From: Phycomyces nitens
Taxonomy: Eukaryota; Mucoromycota; Mucoromycetes; Mucorales; Phycomycetaceae
DNA length: 64,000 nt
Direction of reading: 5' to 3'
NCBI GenBank assembly: GCA_022702545.1
Contig: JAHRBC010000005.1
Location: forward strand, 1,612,001 to 1,676,000
Part shown: in pieces, positions 24,595-38,030 of the stretch
How positions within the stretch are numbered: position 1 is the stretch's first letter
Layout of the letters: each line of letters begins with the position of its first letter
Made by a program: the position numbers and the translations under genes
The notes under the pieces: generated by a model
What the model was told of the DNA's origin: nothing
What the model saw: only the letters and a program-made list of their open reading frames with translations
Databases searched by the model: none

Positions 24595-25506
24595 GACAAA
24601 CGCGCTTCACATGCTGCAAATTCTGATATTCAAACCCAAGTGGAAGCACTCACTGGAAACCACATCCATTCCGTAATGGCAGATATTTTCATTCTATCTC
24701 TGCCCCAAAATAAGTACTCTGAATGTTTGACAACCTATTTAAACAATACAAATCTCGAGGTAACTATTGATAGTATTGAGTCAATTTATGGGATTAAGAG
24801 ACCTCAAATACCCATGGAGACAGCTGGAAAAATAATTAACATTATTGAATATTGCACTACAATAGCAATCAGTAAATATGAAGCAATTTCACGGCTTCTT
24901 AACCTAGATCTTTCTCTAAAGAAAGACAGGCTCGTAAAAATCATCATTGAGTTGATTCTCAAGCTGCTTCTCATGTCTATTGCAGAGAAAATGAGCTCCA
25001 GACTGGAATTACTAGTCATTTTCTATATGGCTTATTTAATGACCCTGAAACAAAGGATACATTTACGTTGGATTATCAATACGACTTGAGTTTGAAAATA
25101 TAATGTCGGCTAATTCCCCTGGTGATTACATAACCAGTTTGCAAGGGGCGAGTTCGATGGCGATCCATGAACATGAAAAAGCAAAATTTACCTCTCGAGA
25201 TAACAGTAGCTTTTTGAGGTTTCTGTATCTACTTGACATTTCTATATCTTGAAAGAATACTCTTGGTACGCAGAGTATGAAAGGTGTCTTGGGTATCGAG
25301 GTAATTTGGCATACTGTTGCATTCTATGCCTTGGTTTCACAATTGACAGGCCTTTATATTATGTGCAAACTACCAAAGATCAATGTACCTGATTGTTTTG
25401 AGGACTTTACAAAACCTTTGATAGATCTAACTTGTATTTTACTTATGTCTGACGTCTTTTATTACATCCTATCATCTCAGAATCACAAACGAGTAGGCCA
25501 TAATTA
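24595..25506 (+). pseudogene. Broken hypothetical protein gene
   Basis: A 150-codon frame (about 24595-25089, no secure ATG) gives a helical, Ile/Leu-rich protein segment. Near 24960 a second frame continues more sensibly (reading SHVYCRENELQTGITSHF and on), which suggests a frameshift. A third open piece (25277-25506) reads HTVAFYALVSQLTGLYIM and then IMCKLPKINVPDCFEDF. The order and style recall a multi-copy hypothetical protein family I associate with Mucorales genomes, but that is memory of style, not a match I can prove. No functional domain is recognised. I call it a decayed gene rather than noise because three consecutive pieces in order keep protein-like composition in an otherwise stop-rich desert. 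Confidence 0.35.
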
Positions 25507-28500
25507 AGTAATCGACCCTAAATAATAAGCATTGTCTCTTTTGGAGGCAGAATACTAGAAAGCTTCTTTTATAAAAGGTCTTTATAATATATCAAAAGTC
25601 AAGGACCAAGAAACTTTATCAATATCTGATAAACCAGCGACCATTGATTCTAAAAAAAAAGTTTATTCCCATTGGCACAGGTAATAAATCATATAATATT
25701 TACAGATACACTAAATAACTGTCATAAAACGCCAACAATCCAATTTCGAGGCTGGCTGTGTTTTTGAAATGGTTTCCTGTCGATGTTTCCAGAGGAATAT
25801 GACAGGTTTTTTATTTAAAATTTGGGCAAATGTAAATTCAATCAGACACTGTGGTATCAGTATCTTTGCAAACTCAAATAATTTCCAACGTGTCTTGAAT
25901 GCTTTATACTCTAACGACAGCTAAAGAGATGTTTTGGTCTATATACTGACCCAAGCAATAACCAACAATATACATATAATGAAAGCTCTAGGACTCTTGC
26001 CTTGAGAACTGGTACTTGACTTGTGAAACTTGGGTCTTTAGCGCTGATTACTGGTATCTTGGATATATCCGTCTTTTTTGGGATTGGATTTAAAGTCGTG
26101 ATAGATACTTGTATAATTTATTCTTAAAAAGACTTTAATGACCCCATGTGGTCATTCAAAAGAAGTGTGGGTATATTGACAAAATTACCAGAAACAAGAC
26201 CCAATTTAAAATTCCCAAGGGTTTCATAATGCATGATTGAGGCTAACTCTGGATTTTCAAATAAAGAAAAAAGTCAACTTTATCATGGTTAAATACTGCT
26301 TATCCACTCTTTCTTGGTAAAGATAAATTGATGAGAAACCAAAACTAGATATTAGACCCTATTATACTATATAGCTTACAAGATCGATACAAGTAAATAA
26401 ATACATACTAATTCACAGAATATGGTTGCCAGTTCCTTATCATAGATTATTTCCAGCCCAAGAATACATATTCTGTCTTTAACAAAAAGCTTCTTTGGAT
26501 TTTAGGCCCATCTATCTAAAGATTCCGTCTAGGATTCTTATCAGAGAGCTCATGCCTTTTCAAGTTTATGTATTTACAACAAATAAAAGTAAAATGATGC
26601 CTATGCTTTTGAGTATAATCTCAACTCCAATCAACTTGGCATGACAGGGCGTCTTCTTCTTCTTTTTTTTTGGAATTAATGAAACCAACGCCAATATTCT
26701 TTTTTATTGCAATAGCCCAATAAAATGGTAGAATTAGGCAATCTAGTCATTTTGCCATATTGAAAATAAGAAACCTCATTTATACTGGTATCTAGTCCTT
26801 TGACTTTAAAACAGTGATATATCTTTTTACAGTTAATGCAATCCGTTTTTTAAAAAAAATTGTTTAATTTTAGACTACAAAAAGCCTGTTGCACATTCTA
26901 GAAAATACACGAAAGCTTTAGAATAAAAGGATACAAGAGAGAATCAAGATTTTAGGAAATAATAACCAGAAATAATGTAGTATGATACAAGTCAGAAAGT
27001 AAGAAAGGATATAACTTTATGATTTATTTCAAGAGATTTTGTATCGATCAAGACCCAAGGCCTAGACAACAGTCCCAGTCATAAGCACTTTCTGTCAATA
27101 TTCCATGACACCCCCATAGACATTTCTTGGCTTTACTCTTATAAACCCAAAGTCATTGAAATATTTTTTTCTTCTTCTTCTTGTATGCGCTCAATACCAT
27201 GGCTGTAAAAGAATTAAATCAATTTCTGTACCGACTATATTTCATATAGGCGTTTGCAACCGATATAATCTAGACAACCCCATTATTATGATTATTGTTT
27301 TTGGTTGCTTTTAATTATATTTAAATTATAACTTTCAGGGTAATTCTCAATAATCAATAAACTATAATCATGTTTATCCCGTACAAATTGTATTTAATCT
27401 AACTAAATTCAATATAAAGTCTAAATGGCTAATAGCGGTATTCATTCCAGGATAAATATTTTGGGCGTTTTCAAATTACCCTTTTGGAATAAAGGCAAAC
27501 TTGCTTTATATTATTTGAGCATCAACTATTGACAATATCTTTAATAATCTTGGTATATTCTCTAGGCCATGACAGGCAGTACTATTAGTATTGCTCAGTA
27601 TATGCTAGCCTTGATGACCTTTTTTTTTGTTTTCTCACTTGGAGAACCTTGACAAAACACAGTGTTCCTATTACATAGAGCCCTAACCTGTGCTCCTACT
27701 GACACTGAGAAAATAAACGTTAAAAAACAAGATTTTATCTTGATACCATCTGTCCAAGACAAAGACCATGATTATGATAACATGCACATGGCTTTATCTC
27801 GCAAAGCAGGGCCTTCAAAGCCTTTACTCGGGGGTAAAGATTATATTAAAGAATTGGCATTCAACAATTAAATAAATAAATAAAAATAGCGTGGGTTGCA
27901 AACAAGGTATTACAGACATCTTTTTGGTATCCCCCCCTCTGACACACAAACTGTTTGTAATAACTGTGCTTCTTTGTTTACTAAGTTTATTTAGATTATC
28001 ATTATCTTGTTATGACTCCAGGTTCCAAACCCCTTTTAAATGCTTCGTTTTCTTTTTTACAGAAAGTGAACCAGACACGAATGTTTTATTTGACAATGGT
28101 AAATGGCTTAGAGAAGGATATTGGCTCAGTGAGTTTTCTAAAATAAATATATAAAAAGGTTTAAATTTAAATTGACATTGGTCTAGATAAACCAAAATAA
28201 AGTATAGACGCCAAAGCTGTTTATCTGCACATACGTTATCAGTGTTCTATAGGTAACCAATCACTATTGATTGCTCTGGGAATATACACACATTTATATT
28301 ATATTTATAAATGTGTGCTATGTAGTGCTTGTGAATTTCCTTCTTGTCCTACTGTCAATGTCAAGGCTTGCTCAACGTCAGTTCAAGGGGTGGTGAATTT
28401 GATCCATGGATTGTAGCACTAAGTTATCTGACTGAATGATCAAATAAAAACTGAATGCCGTCATCAAATTTCACAGGCTGAGTCAGGTACCAATAGAACA

Positions 28501-31004
28501 CTACTCTACAGATTCATGAAATAGATCGGTTATTGACGTGATTGGTTTGGATTGTGGAGACAAGCCCAGGAATCATTTGGACTTTGACACTGTAGATCAT
28601 CAATTAAATCAGAAAAAAAGGACAATGCAAGATGTGTATGTCAGCTTGGCTTCTGTAGAAATAAGAATATGAATCTTGGTCTATTGAACATCTTAGTGAT
28701 ACAGACATTCAAGAGATGTATATTACTTATCAATTTAAATATTTAATCTTTAATTACAGCAAATACATAATACAAAATATTTGGTATTGAGAAAAAAAAC
28801 AGATAGTTTTATCATCTTCTTGTCTAAACCAATGTTACACTCAGGCTCTGGTAATTAAAGATAGCATACTTGTGTGATATTTGACATTTACCGATACCTA
28901 GTGTTCATCATTCAGAAAATAGATTGACTAGAGAATACGATTTCAAAGAGAGGTCTATTGTTCTTGATCCAGATTATGGCTTTAGAATACCAAGTCTATG
29001 TGATTGGCTTGGTTCTCTCGGGGGATTTTGAAGTCTTGTACTCATTCTGCTTACACGTTCTGATTGTCTAATGATAGGATAGCCAATGTTTTGATATCTT
29101 CTTTAATCCCGGACCGGGATGGTTGATATACTGCTTCGACCTACGTTTCACTATTGTGTTGACTATGCAAACCAAAAAAAGGCAACAAGAAGCGTAGTGT
29201 AACCTTTTTGGTTGAGAATCCGCAAGTGTATTCAAAATAAAGAGATAAGGAAATCATATAGCACATTTAGGAAAGCCACTAGATAAGATAAACAGCAAAA
29301 TTGCTGTCTGCCTCGAGGTTAAAGAGATTCTTGAATGATACTGGCTTTTTTTATCATAAGAAATATCTTGTATCTTGCTGGACTGTATCCAATCTACCAG
29401 AAATCTACCGATTCTCAAAGGTATCTATTGGGATACAGGCATTTTAATTCGTGCCCAAGGGTCTGACGAATAAAGTTAAATTGATTTGTTGGATTCAATA
29501 AGTTCAAGACAATATACATAAAACAATAATAGGTATCATTTGGCTCTATTTACCTTATACATGTGATGAATGTCTAATAAACTGTTTCATAACTGCTTCA
29601 GATAATATGTTTGTTATTTAGAAACTATTGAGCCCAATCCAAAGAATCAAATGAATTAAACATCTTAATGACTCACCAGACCTACTTCTCCTATATTTAA
29701 ACCTGTCCAAAGCATGGATCCAATACAACCCAGAGTCACTCTGACGCAGCCAATCCCTTTAGCGGAGAAAGCCAAATAATACAAATGTAACAATCCCATT
29801 ATTTTAGACGTCAGCCTTTGCAACATCAGTTCAACTCCTTCAGATTGGCTCAAAGACCGATGCGGGGACGTCAGTCAAAAGCTAATATCCAAAAAAGAAA
29901 TGCCATTAAAGACCACATCTTAAATAACAGGTCCTTGTCAAGAACAACTGGACAAAAGGTTGGTTCATGGAATACTCTGATATCCCTGGGTAATATAATG
30001 ACGGAAAACCAGAATGAAAGAAGGCTAAGCTTTCTTTTTTCTTATTTTAGTGGGACAAGGAAGCCACATGAGTGTAGAAAGAATGAAAGAGAAAGAGAGT
30101 TTCTGTAATGAGGTGAGTGAAACAGTGTAGTGTCGCCAGTGCCAAGTCAAGGAAACACACATTGCCATATTGGGTTTGTCAGACCCAAATTACAACTTTG
30201 TTCAATTGTAAGATTGGCTTATTAAAGGTGACTATTATTTTTCCTAGGTCTTTGAAAAGAAGGAATTTTATTGTGAGGCTCGCGAGCCTTGAACAAAGAG
30301 CCTCTTGGCTGCCGACCTTTATTGTAATGCATATGTAGTCATAATAAGCATAAAAAATCCTGGTCAGATGATGATGTTATTCTTGACATGTCAGTTTCTT
30401 GTGTGAGAGCATTCTTCTCACATCAAACATAAAAAGGTTTCAAATCAAATGCTTGTGTAAACTCTAATAGTCCTTGCTTCTCACCGTCATTTTTATCCAG
30501 AATAAAAAAGGATATCAAGCTATTTGTCATGATTTTGTAAATAGCAAAACTATTTGAGAATTATAGGGTCAGCATCCTATGTTTGCAAAAAAAAAAAGTT
30601 CAAACATCATGTTTGTCTCTTGATATTCTTTAAATTGAATCTGCGGTATTGAAAGTTTCCGGGTATTTTTTTTGGATGGTATGGCCATAGTACCTGTCAC
30701 TTTGACTGATACCGATATACAAAGCTGTTGATATTTTCCCCAGGCACACTTGTTATCCTTGGAGGATATCGAGTCTAGGACGGTCAAATCAATATTCTTT
30801 TTATCATTACAAGATATTAGATGAATAATATTGACTTGTGACGCTTTACCATCTTAATTTAACACATCTATTGATGCGTTTAGAAACTTTCAATTGGACG
30901 TTGAGCATCTTTGATCTTGTTTTGAGTACTAAAAGATCATCGATACATTAATATTCTGAATGAAAGAAAACCATTTTTTTTTTAAAAAAAAGTATATAAA
31001 TCCT
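25507..31004. other. Gene-poor AT-rich desert
   Basis: No gene supported over 5.5 kb. Open frames here are short, lack homology and have random-looking composition. A perfect 12-bp-arm hairpin lies at 28287-28298/28306-28317, and T/A palindromic tracts at about 26845-26858 and 30974-30991. It may be decayed transposon DNA, but no transposase motif is readable. Confidence 0.5.
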
Positions 31005-31110
31005 CCGGACAAAACACCCGGACACCGCAAATGTCTACCGGACACTGTAGATGTCTTCCGGACAAACTATCCGGACAGTATAAACTCCTCCCGGACAAAT
31101 GTCGACACAG
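31005..31110. repeat. Two 53-bp tandem units, each with three CCGGACA boxes
   Basis: CCGGACA starts at 31005, 31018, 31038, 31058, 31071 and 31091. Spacings are 13, 20, 20, 13 and 20, so the block is two copies of a 53-bp unit with boxes at offsets 0, 13 and 33. The sequence between boxes has diverged much more than the boxes. It sits about 500 bases upstream of the small cysteine protein gene and directly after a T10/A8 tract. It could be a regulatory array or the subterminal repeats of a DNA transposon. Confidence 0.85.
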
Positions 31111-31530
31111 ATATTCATTGGTTACATCAGTGTAATACAACAATAGTCGGAGTATACTTATAAGACTTCAGTCATAAATTGACAATTGTACACAGAATGA
31201 TATTTGGCTGGGTGAAAAAGGGTGAAAACAAATGGGCTCTTAAAAAAGCTTTGTTTTTGTTGATAGATTTCAATCTAACTTTAATACACAAAAAGCCCTC
31301 ACGCTCGTTCACTCTGTGGCACACCAGCGATGGTTGAAACACCAACCCGATCAGTTTTTTATACTATTTTGAGGTAAACTAAACCACAATTCTGGTCTGA
31401 CAAAACCGCAATCTAGTTTTCTTATTTTGTTTCCGCAAATTGGCATTGGTGGCACTGTGAGCTGTGCTAATAGAGAAACAAAAAGATAACTATTTTCAGG
31501 GGATACGAGAATGTAACCCAAAGTATTGCT

Positions 31531-31540
31531 TATAAAAAGA
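31531..31540 (+). promoter_or_regulatory. TATA box of the small cysteine protein gene
   Basis: TATAAAAAGA lies 69 bases before the ATG at 31600. The same ten bases occur at the matching position before both members of the inverted gene pair at 46.5 and 60.4 kb. Inferred from position. Confidence 0.4.
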
Positions 31541-31599
31541 CCAACCTTTTACAGATTTGTTCCGTGCTTTATTCAAATCAAAAACCTCTTTTCTTAACA

Positions 31600-31867
31600 A
31601 TGTTCACACCCATATGTATGCCTGCAACCTGCGAACTGTGTGGAAACTGGCTTCCTGACCACAATGTATGTGATCCTCTATTCTTTGAATCAACTCTTTA
31701 TTAACCATCCTTCTTAGTCTGGCTGTCCTAGAGAAGGCGTTCACCCGTCACAATGGTCCTTGACTTACTCAGACGACATTACTTCCTTTGACGTCGAACA
31801 GGATGGCAGCCACCATCACCTCTCATTTTCCCCACAAACCCCAGAAATTGTGTCTTTTGACTCTTGA
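31600..31867 (+). CDS. Small cysteine-containing protein, two exons
   Basis: Exons 31600-31665 and 31718-31867 join over a 52-nt intron (GTATGT...TTCTTAG) into 71 residues, too short in either exon to stand out alone. The N-terminal part is Cys-rich (ICMPATCELCGNWLPDH, then SGCP after the junction), a spacing that could bind one zinc ion. The C-terminal part is acidic and Ser/His-rich (DVEQDGSHHHLSF). A TATA-like box upstream, a good donor and acceptor and a clean stop support a real gene. It converges on the DUF1308 gene 165 bases away. I do not recognise the family, and a chance join cannot be excluded. Confidence 0.55.
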
Positions 31868-32031
31868 AAATAATTCCAAATATCATCCTTAAGCATATGC
31901 TTCATGTATAAATAATGTATCATACAATCCACCAGCCATATTTCATTTATACATACCTCACAAATAATAAACCAAATGTTTCATTCTTTTTATGCATTTT
32001 CACAATATGTCAAATTACATTGATCTCTCTT

Positions 32032-33512
32032 TTATTCCCTTGATTGCATCTTTTGTTCAGCCAATGAACGAGGTTCATGGCAGATTGTCGACACTCCTGT
32101 CAGACCAGCCTCTGCCAAAGCAGTCGCCATCCACTGAATTGATGTCACAGTGGTCCATTTGTAGGTGTCTCCACTGCCAAACACATTTGCATGGAATAAG
32201 GAGAATTGGGTGCGGATCTTGCGGCCGTTATTTAGTTTGGCTCTTCTGGCCGGAGGTTCAAGCAGCTGGCTAAATTCCTCCGAGGGTGCATCTGGAACGA
32301 CGGTAATCGCCAAGGAAGGCAGTGTTGTCCATAGCACGGGGTCAAATGTCGTCGAAATCCCCAGATGTGTCCTGAAGAGGTAGCTAAATCGAGCCTGTTC
32401 CAGCGGTCCACCAATCACATCAACGATATTCTTTAACCGGTCAAATGCAGTATTCACCATACAAAGCTTTTTGTTGTCCAAGAAACGCTTCAATTGAGGA
32501 AGTGCAGGCACAATTCCTTCTCGTGCTGCTTGGATCTGCAGAGGCTCACCTTCGACCTCGCTTGGCAAACATGCATGATGGGCCATTTCAGACAACAGAG
32601 CCAAGGCAGTTCCAACATCGATATTCAGAACAGGGGTTGTCAAATCAAAAGGATCAATCGGCTCAACTACACGCGAGTATGTCGAGTGTATTGAGTCTGA
32701 ATCGTCGAGCATGTGAACAATAATACCCATCTCTTCCAACTTCTCCATCATCTCTCGAAGAAACGGATCGTCATCTCGTCGAATGCGCATAAATGCAAAC
32801 ACCACAGCCGGCCGACGAAAATGAACGTGATGAGCCTGTGCACTTGCCAAAAAGTCTCTTGCTTTTTTAAAGATTGGCAACTGCTTAATGTCATCCTCGC
32901 GTGTCTGATATACAAATCCATCCTCATCCTCATCGGAATCTTGCTCATCTTCGGACAATTGCTCAAGGCCCGCCATTTCGTATCGCATAGCCCTTGCATT
33001 CTGAGCAAACACCTTGATCCATACCAGTTCACTTTCGGCCACAACGTCAACCTTGATGCTCCGATGACGAATCATCTCTGAACGAGACCTCCACACCTTG
33101 TCATTTACTGGAACAGCCAGGGTGCGCAATACCTCTACAACATTTCCTGAACTGATCAAGGCTTCATAGACTGCCTCAATGTAGGTAAGGTTGGTTGTCT
33201 GAATGTATTTTTTCTTGATACGTTCCGGATTGTCCAGTAACTAAAGAGATTGCGTGTGAGAAAAGGTGTATTGGTTGTTCCCAATACTCGACAGCTCAAG
33301 ATAAATAAAAAAAGATAGCATACACGTTCTAGAAACTGAATCTCTGAGACAAGAGACTTGGTGAGTCTGTGAAGACCTTCAAGAGAATGTTCCTCTAGCT
33401 CTTTACAGCTGTCTTGAATGGAAAGGCAGCGGTCCAGAAGAGCTTTGACTTGATCAACAAGTTCAGGTGATACTTGGCCGTCTTCATAAACATCAACGGG
33501 TTTCCTTCTCAT
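32032..33512 (-). CDS. DUF1308 (UPF0415/C7orf25-like) protein
   Basis: Two exons on the minus strand, 33512-33324 and 33240-32032, joined over an 83-nt intron; 465 residues. The N-terminal 150 residues are helical (KALLDRCLSIQDSCKELEEH, then VYEALISSGNVVEVL). An acidic insert (LSEDEQDSDEDEDGF) precedes the conserved DUF1308 part, which contains VLNIDVGTALALLSEM and the C-terminal LFHANVFGSGDTYKWTTVTS. The family is widespread in eukaryotes (human C7orf25); the C-terminal part has been linked to PIN-nuclease-like folds, but its function is not established. The Asp in NIDVGTA and the Asp in GSGDTYKW would be the residues to inspect. Domain identity is from recognition of conserved blocks, not a search. 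Confidence 0.8.
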
Positions 33513-36500
33513 TTTGGAAAATGAAAATCACAAGTAGAGAATTGGGGTGGCGAGTCATCAAAAGAAAATCTGGTGGCTTGATTTGAAGGAACAATGGAAA
33601 TATTGACCAAGCCTAACAGATGGGTGGGCTTACGCTCATTGCTTGTCTGGCAGAAATACGGCTGTGTTACGGTGAGTTGTACCAAAGGACTTGTCGAATA
33701 ATCTAGTGTTTTTACTTGAGATTCTTTTCACTTAATTCTAAAAAAAATGGGCTTTATTCATTATAACTCTGAAAAAGGATCGCTTCTAGTATTTGATGAC
33801 AGTGCTATTGAGGAATATTATAATATAGCCATCGAAAATGGCAACCTTTAATGCTCATTGATCTCGACACAATTCCTAAACCTCGGTCAACAACGTTTGT
33901 CAATAACCCATATATTGCTCTTGAAAAACCAAGGCGAAAGTTGTGTAAACATTTTAAAGGTCTCAAGTCTCTCTTTCTGGGTTATACAAGTATATCTGTG
34001 AAAAGTGTGTCTTTGTTGATAATAAACTGTAGTTAGTCAAAGGTTGGAGATCCCACAGTTGTAAAAGTGGATGCAAAGAGAGTGAATATAATGACACGGT
34101 GTGTGTCGTTTCGGTTCCACTTCGACCACAGCATCCTGCAAAAAGCGTCATACTTCTTTGCAGGATTTCCTCTCTCCCTTGTACAAGGAATATCCATTGT
34201 ACATTATATTCAATCATTGATACTTCTTTGAAAGCGTTTTATAGCTAAGTAATATAGATTATTCCTCTATAAAAGACTTCATACAATGCAACAATAAAAG
34301 ATGATCTCTATCTTTATCTACCTTTATTCATATGGATCAAACCCTGATTATATTCTTTGCACATTTATTTAATCGTTACTGACTTATAATAACCCTTAGC
34401 GATAATTATAAGAATACTTCTTGTCATATTTGTCTTTTCTCTATACATTCTATCCCATCTCTCTACTGTTGGATAGATCCGAGCGCTATCACAGTAATTT
34501 ATCCATCTTTCATATACATTTTGCCTTCTGAACTCGTTGGCAACCCTTAATTATTATTTTTTCTGACAACGTTGCGCCACAGAACCAGCTCAACACTTGT
34601 CAGTAACAATATTACTGGTTTCCCTTTGGCATCATCTATTTTCACAAGTCAAACCTTTTCTAAGAAAAGAAAACTTGTGGTACTCAAGAAAGACATGTCA
34701 ACTTGGTTAAATTCATGGAATTAGTATGGATGTTCTGGACAGATATGACAAAATAGATACTCTCATGCCCTCTAATCAAGGCTGAATAAGTTATAATGTA
34801 GCAGGAGCAAAAATATATCTCTTTCTTGCGCGACAGAAACCCACAGGCAAATTTTATAGAAATTTAAACTTTCTCAACAAAACAACCGGGAATAAAAGCG
34901 CACTCTAGAGCCAATAGCATTATTGTCTGTCAGCTTTCCTATTAAACTAAAAATATCGATACTTTGCCCGAGATTTAGCACTGACGTGGCTGATAAATAT
35001 GATCCAGCACTCTATAATTGCACTAGTCTTGTAAGCCTTTTTTACACAGCCCAAACATTTTCAATAACGATGTTTGGCTAGTCAATAGTCACACAAACAC
35101 GTCCTGCCACTATTTAATTTCGGGATTGTGGTTAATTGTAAGGGGTTATTTTGAAAGACCATTCCGTGTAGATATTTTTAGGTGATATATTTATCATTTT
35201 TTCAATGAAAGCATTCTTTATACTTGCTCAATGTCAAAGGACAATATTACCCACTGCTTTCAGCGAGTCTTTAAACTCGATCCCAAATCATTAAAAGCAT
35301 GGTCGATAGGCAGACTCGTGAATTAAAAGTATTTTGTCCATTTGTATGATGTATTTAGAAATCCCACCAGCTGAACAGGCTTATTGAAATAAGCATTTTT
35401 TTTGCTAATTATTAAATATACTAATTGTAATGCTTTGCTCTTTAATGTAGCACCTAAAGCTCAAAATAAATTTTGATCTGTTGGTTATGTGCATATCGGA
35501 AAGCATTCCTTGTCACTCTCCAGCAATGGGCATTTATAAATACATTAAACATAAAATGGACATAATATTAAGCCGTCTTTCATTTGAAAAATACACTTTT
35601 TAGAATTGAATTTGAATGAAAATATTGTTGCTTGTAACTTTTATTATTATTATCAAAATGATTTTTTATTCTAGCATATCTGTGTACGTATAATTCAGTT
35701 ACCTATAAAGACATTTTATGTAAGTAAAATGTTTTGCAATTTATAATATAATAAAATATATATAAATGTATTCTTAATAGTCAGGAGTGCTAAAAGTTGT
35801 TGCATAAGCACCCTTAGGATTTTTGTCCGTCATGAACTCTCGGACTGGTGCCAGCTAGATATCATCATATAGAAGATATACATTTATATACAAAAGAAAG
35901 AACTTATAATTACCTTTTTTACTGCAATTGCAGAAGCCAAAACGATGTAAAGAAAAAGTAAAAAAAATAATTCAAGCCTTGTTTTATACGAGCCTACCTA
36001 GAAAAATTTTTATGGCAATCTAGCAGTCATTGTGACTTTTTTGTGTAGGACATTTAAATGAACTTGAAATTGTCCAATAATTTCATTCTTTTGGGTTCTG
36101 GACAGTCATAAGCAGAGTCAAGCAGCCATGGCTTTGATTGGCTAGATTTTTTGTCCTCGAGAAATTAAAGGTGCAAGTAAATTATTTACTTGATAAAGAT
36201 TTTGGTTATTCAAAACAATTGCAAGAGTTTTACAAAAACAACAATAACATAACAATACGAATTTATTTAAATGTTCTGAGAAGCACCCAGAACGGTCTAT
36301 TGAATCAGGCCAACCATCGTCATTGAGTGGGATGCTTTTTGGAATTCGCCCTTTATTCCCGAGAAGCTAGATGTTTCAGCAATAAAAATTAATCCCATAA
36401 AAAGATTTATAAATCATTAGACACCTAAAAAATATATATATAAAAGGCTCAAATTACAAAATGCCAAGAAAACAAAAATCACCTTTAGAACATCTCAGGG

Positions 36501-38030
36501 TCAATTTGGGCAGTTTATTAGAACAATTTAACCATCCAAGCTCTCTGAACAATGTCCTGAGTGAATTCGTAGATCAGGTCACCAATTCTATACACCACAG
36601 ACGGTGCACTGACTCCGCCAACACACGTGGAAAATGGCTGGTAGAATATCCCAACATGAAACCGAAAAGTATAAACTTCTATTGCCTGTCAATTCTCTTG
36701 ATAAAAACATACATGCATTTATACTTTTACTATTGCTTTACTTTTTGAATTTTACCTAATAAATAGATAATTTTTTCACAAGTAATCAAATAAGTGATGT
36801 ATATTGAGATAGACTATATTTGTACAACTACATAAACGTGTTTTTACAGCCTATTTGTTGTTTTTATACAACCTTGATAATTCACAGCTTCAATTTCTCA
36901 AGTCCTTTGTACTGATAAGAATCCCAAGCCTAAACAAACCTATTGATTAGCCCATGTATTAACTCTTAGTAAAAAAAATCCTTATTTGCTGGCCAAAATG
37001 GCTTTACAGAATATCCTTACTAGCCAGGTCTATTCCTATACTTGAGCACGGGTAAATTGATGATGAAATTATAGGAAAGAGGTGTACTGGCTTGTCCTAT
37101 TATCTTTCTTATGGACTAGGTGGTGTTTCCTATATTGCCATTTCCGTGGTTGGTGGAACAAGGTTCATTTGGTCAAGATATCAATATTTCACAGGATCCC
37201 TTTTTCTGAATATCATTCAGGTGGATTTACTTTGAGAGCTGTGGACAACCATACTATTGTTTACACAAAATAGTAAATTTCTGACAAAAACTACTCGTGA
37301 TGTTCAGACTGAAACCAGCGTAGCAATTGGTGCCATGTTGGCTCACCCTTAACACAAGTACGACGATGACAAAGACGATGGTTTATAGGTCGTGGTTTTG
37401 GCTCTCATGAATAAAAAGGCTGACTATGGAATTTGTAGGCACAGGTGAAGTCATCAAGTGTAACAGTATTTTCTGGGTGGGAGTTTATGGTGAGAACCAG
37501 CATTAGACTTCTTGAACAGGAGATGGCAGATGACATTCTCTAGAATCACAAGAATGCGATTCTCGGAAATGTCAAGGGACATTTAATTACAAGTATTCAA
37601 TGCGAACAGTGACAAACGGCACCATAGCATAGATAGGCTGTAGAATATGAACATTCAATAGACGGTACAAAGGTCCTTTTGCAAATTGACCACGAAAGTC
37701 CAAGGAGAGTAATAGATATAGTGTGTATGAGATCGGTAATATAGAATTCAGTCAGAGGTCATTGTCCCAGAAACCCTTTTATGTAAAAATGGCCGGCATA
37801 TTATTATTATCCTGATTTGCAGCACAGCCAAAAGTGAGTGAAAATAGTTTGAGAGCCAAGGTCGCACCAAAGTCACCCCACACAAGATGAATAGAAGCCT
37901 CCTATCTTTTGGAACTGAAAAATTAGGAACACAATGTCTGCTGAATGGTTTCCTAGATCATAAAACACGATGCAGAAAGTCAGAATAAATCGGTAACCCA
38001 TCCTTCTCTCTTTTCACTACCTTTTTCTCA
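33513..38030. other. AT-rich spacer
   Basis: No gene is supported over 4.5 kb. The longest reasonable frame is 36461-36748 (MPRKQKSPLEHLRVNL at its start), preceded by a TATA-like ATATATATAAAAG at about 36430; it has no family and ends in low-quality hydrophobic sequence, so I do not call it. The right end is the promoter of the F-box/WD40 gene. Confidence 0.5.

Noticed and set aside
31005..31110. CCGGACA block considered as a CRISPR array
   Set aside because: The repeated box is only 7 bp, the units are tandem with related linkers, and the host is eukaryotic.
36461..36748. 95-codon frame with a TATA-like run upstream
   Set aside because: Family unknown, hydrophobic tail looks like translated AT-rich spacer, and no acceptor or donor improves it.
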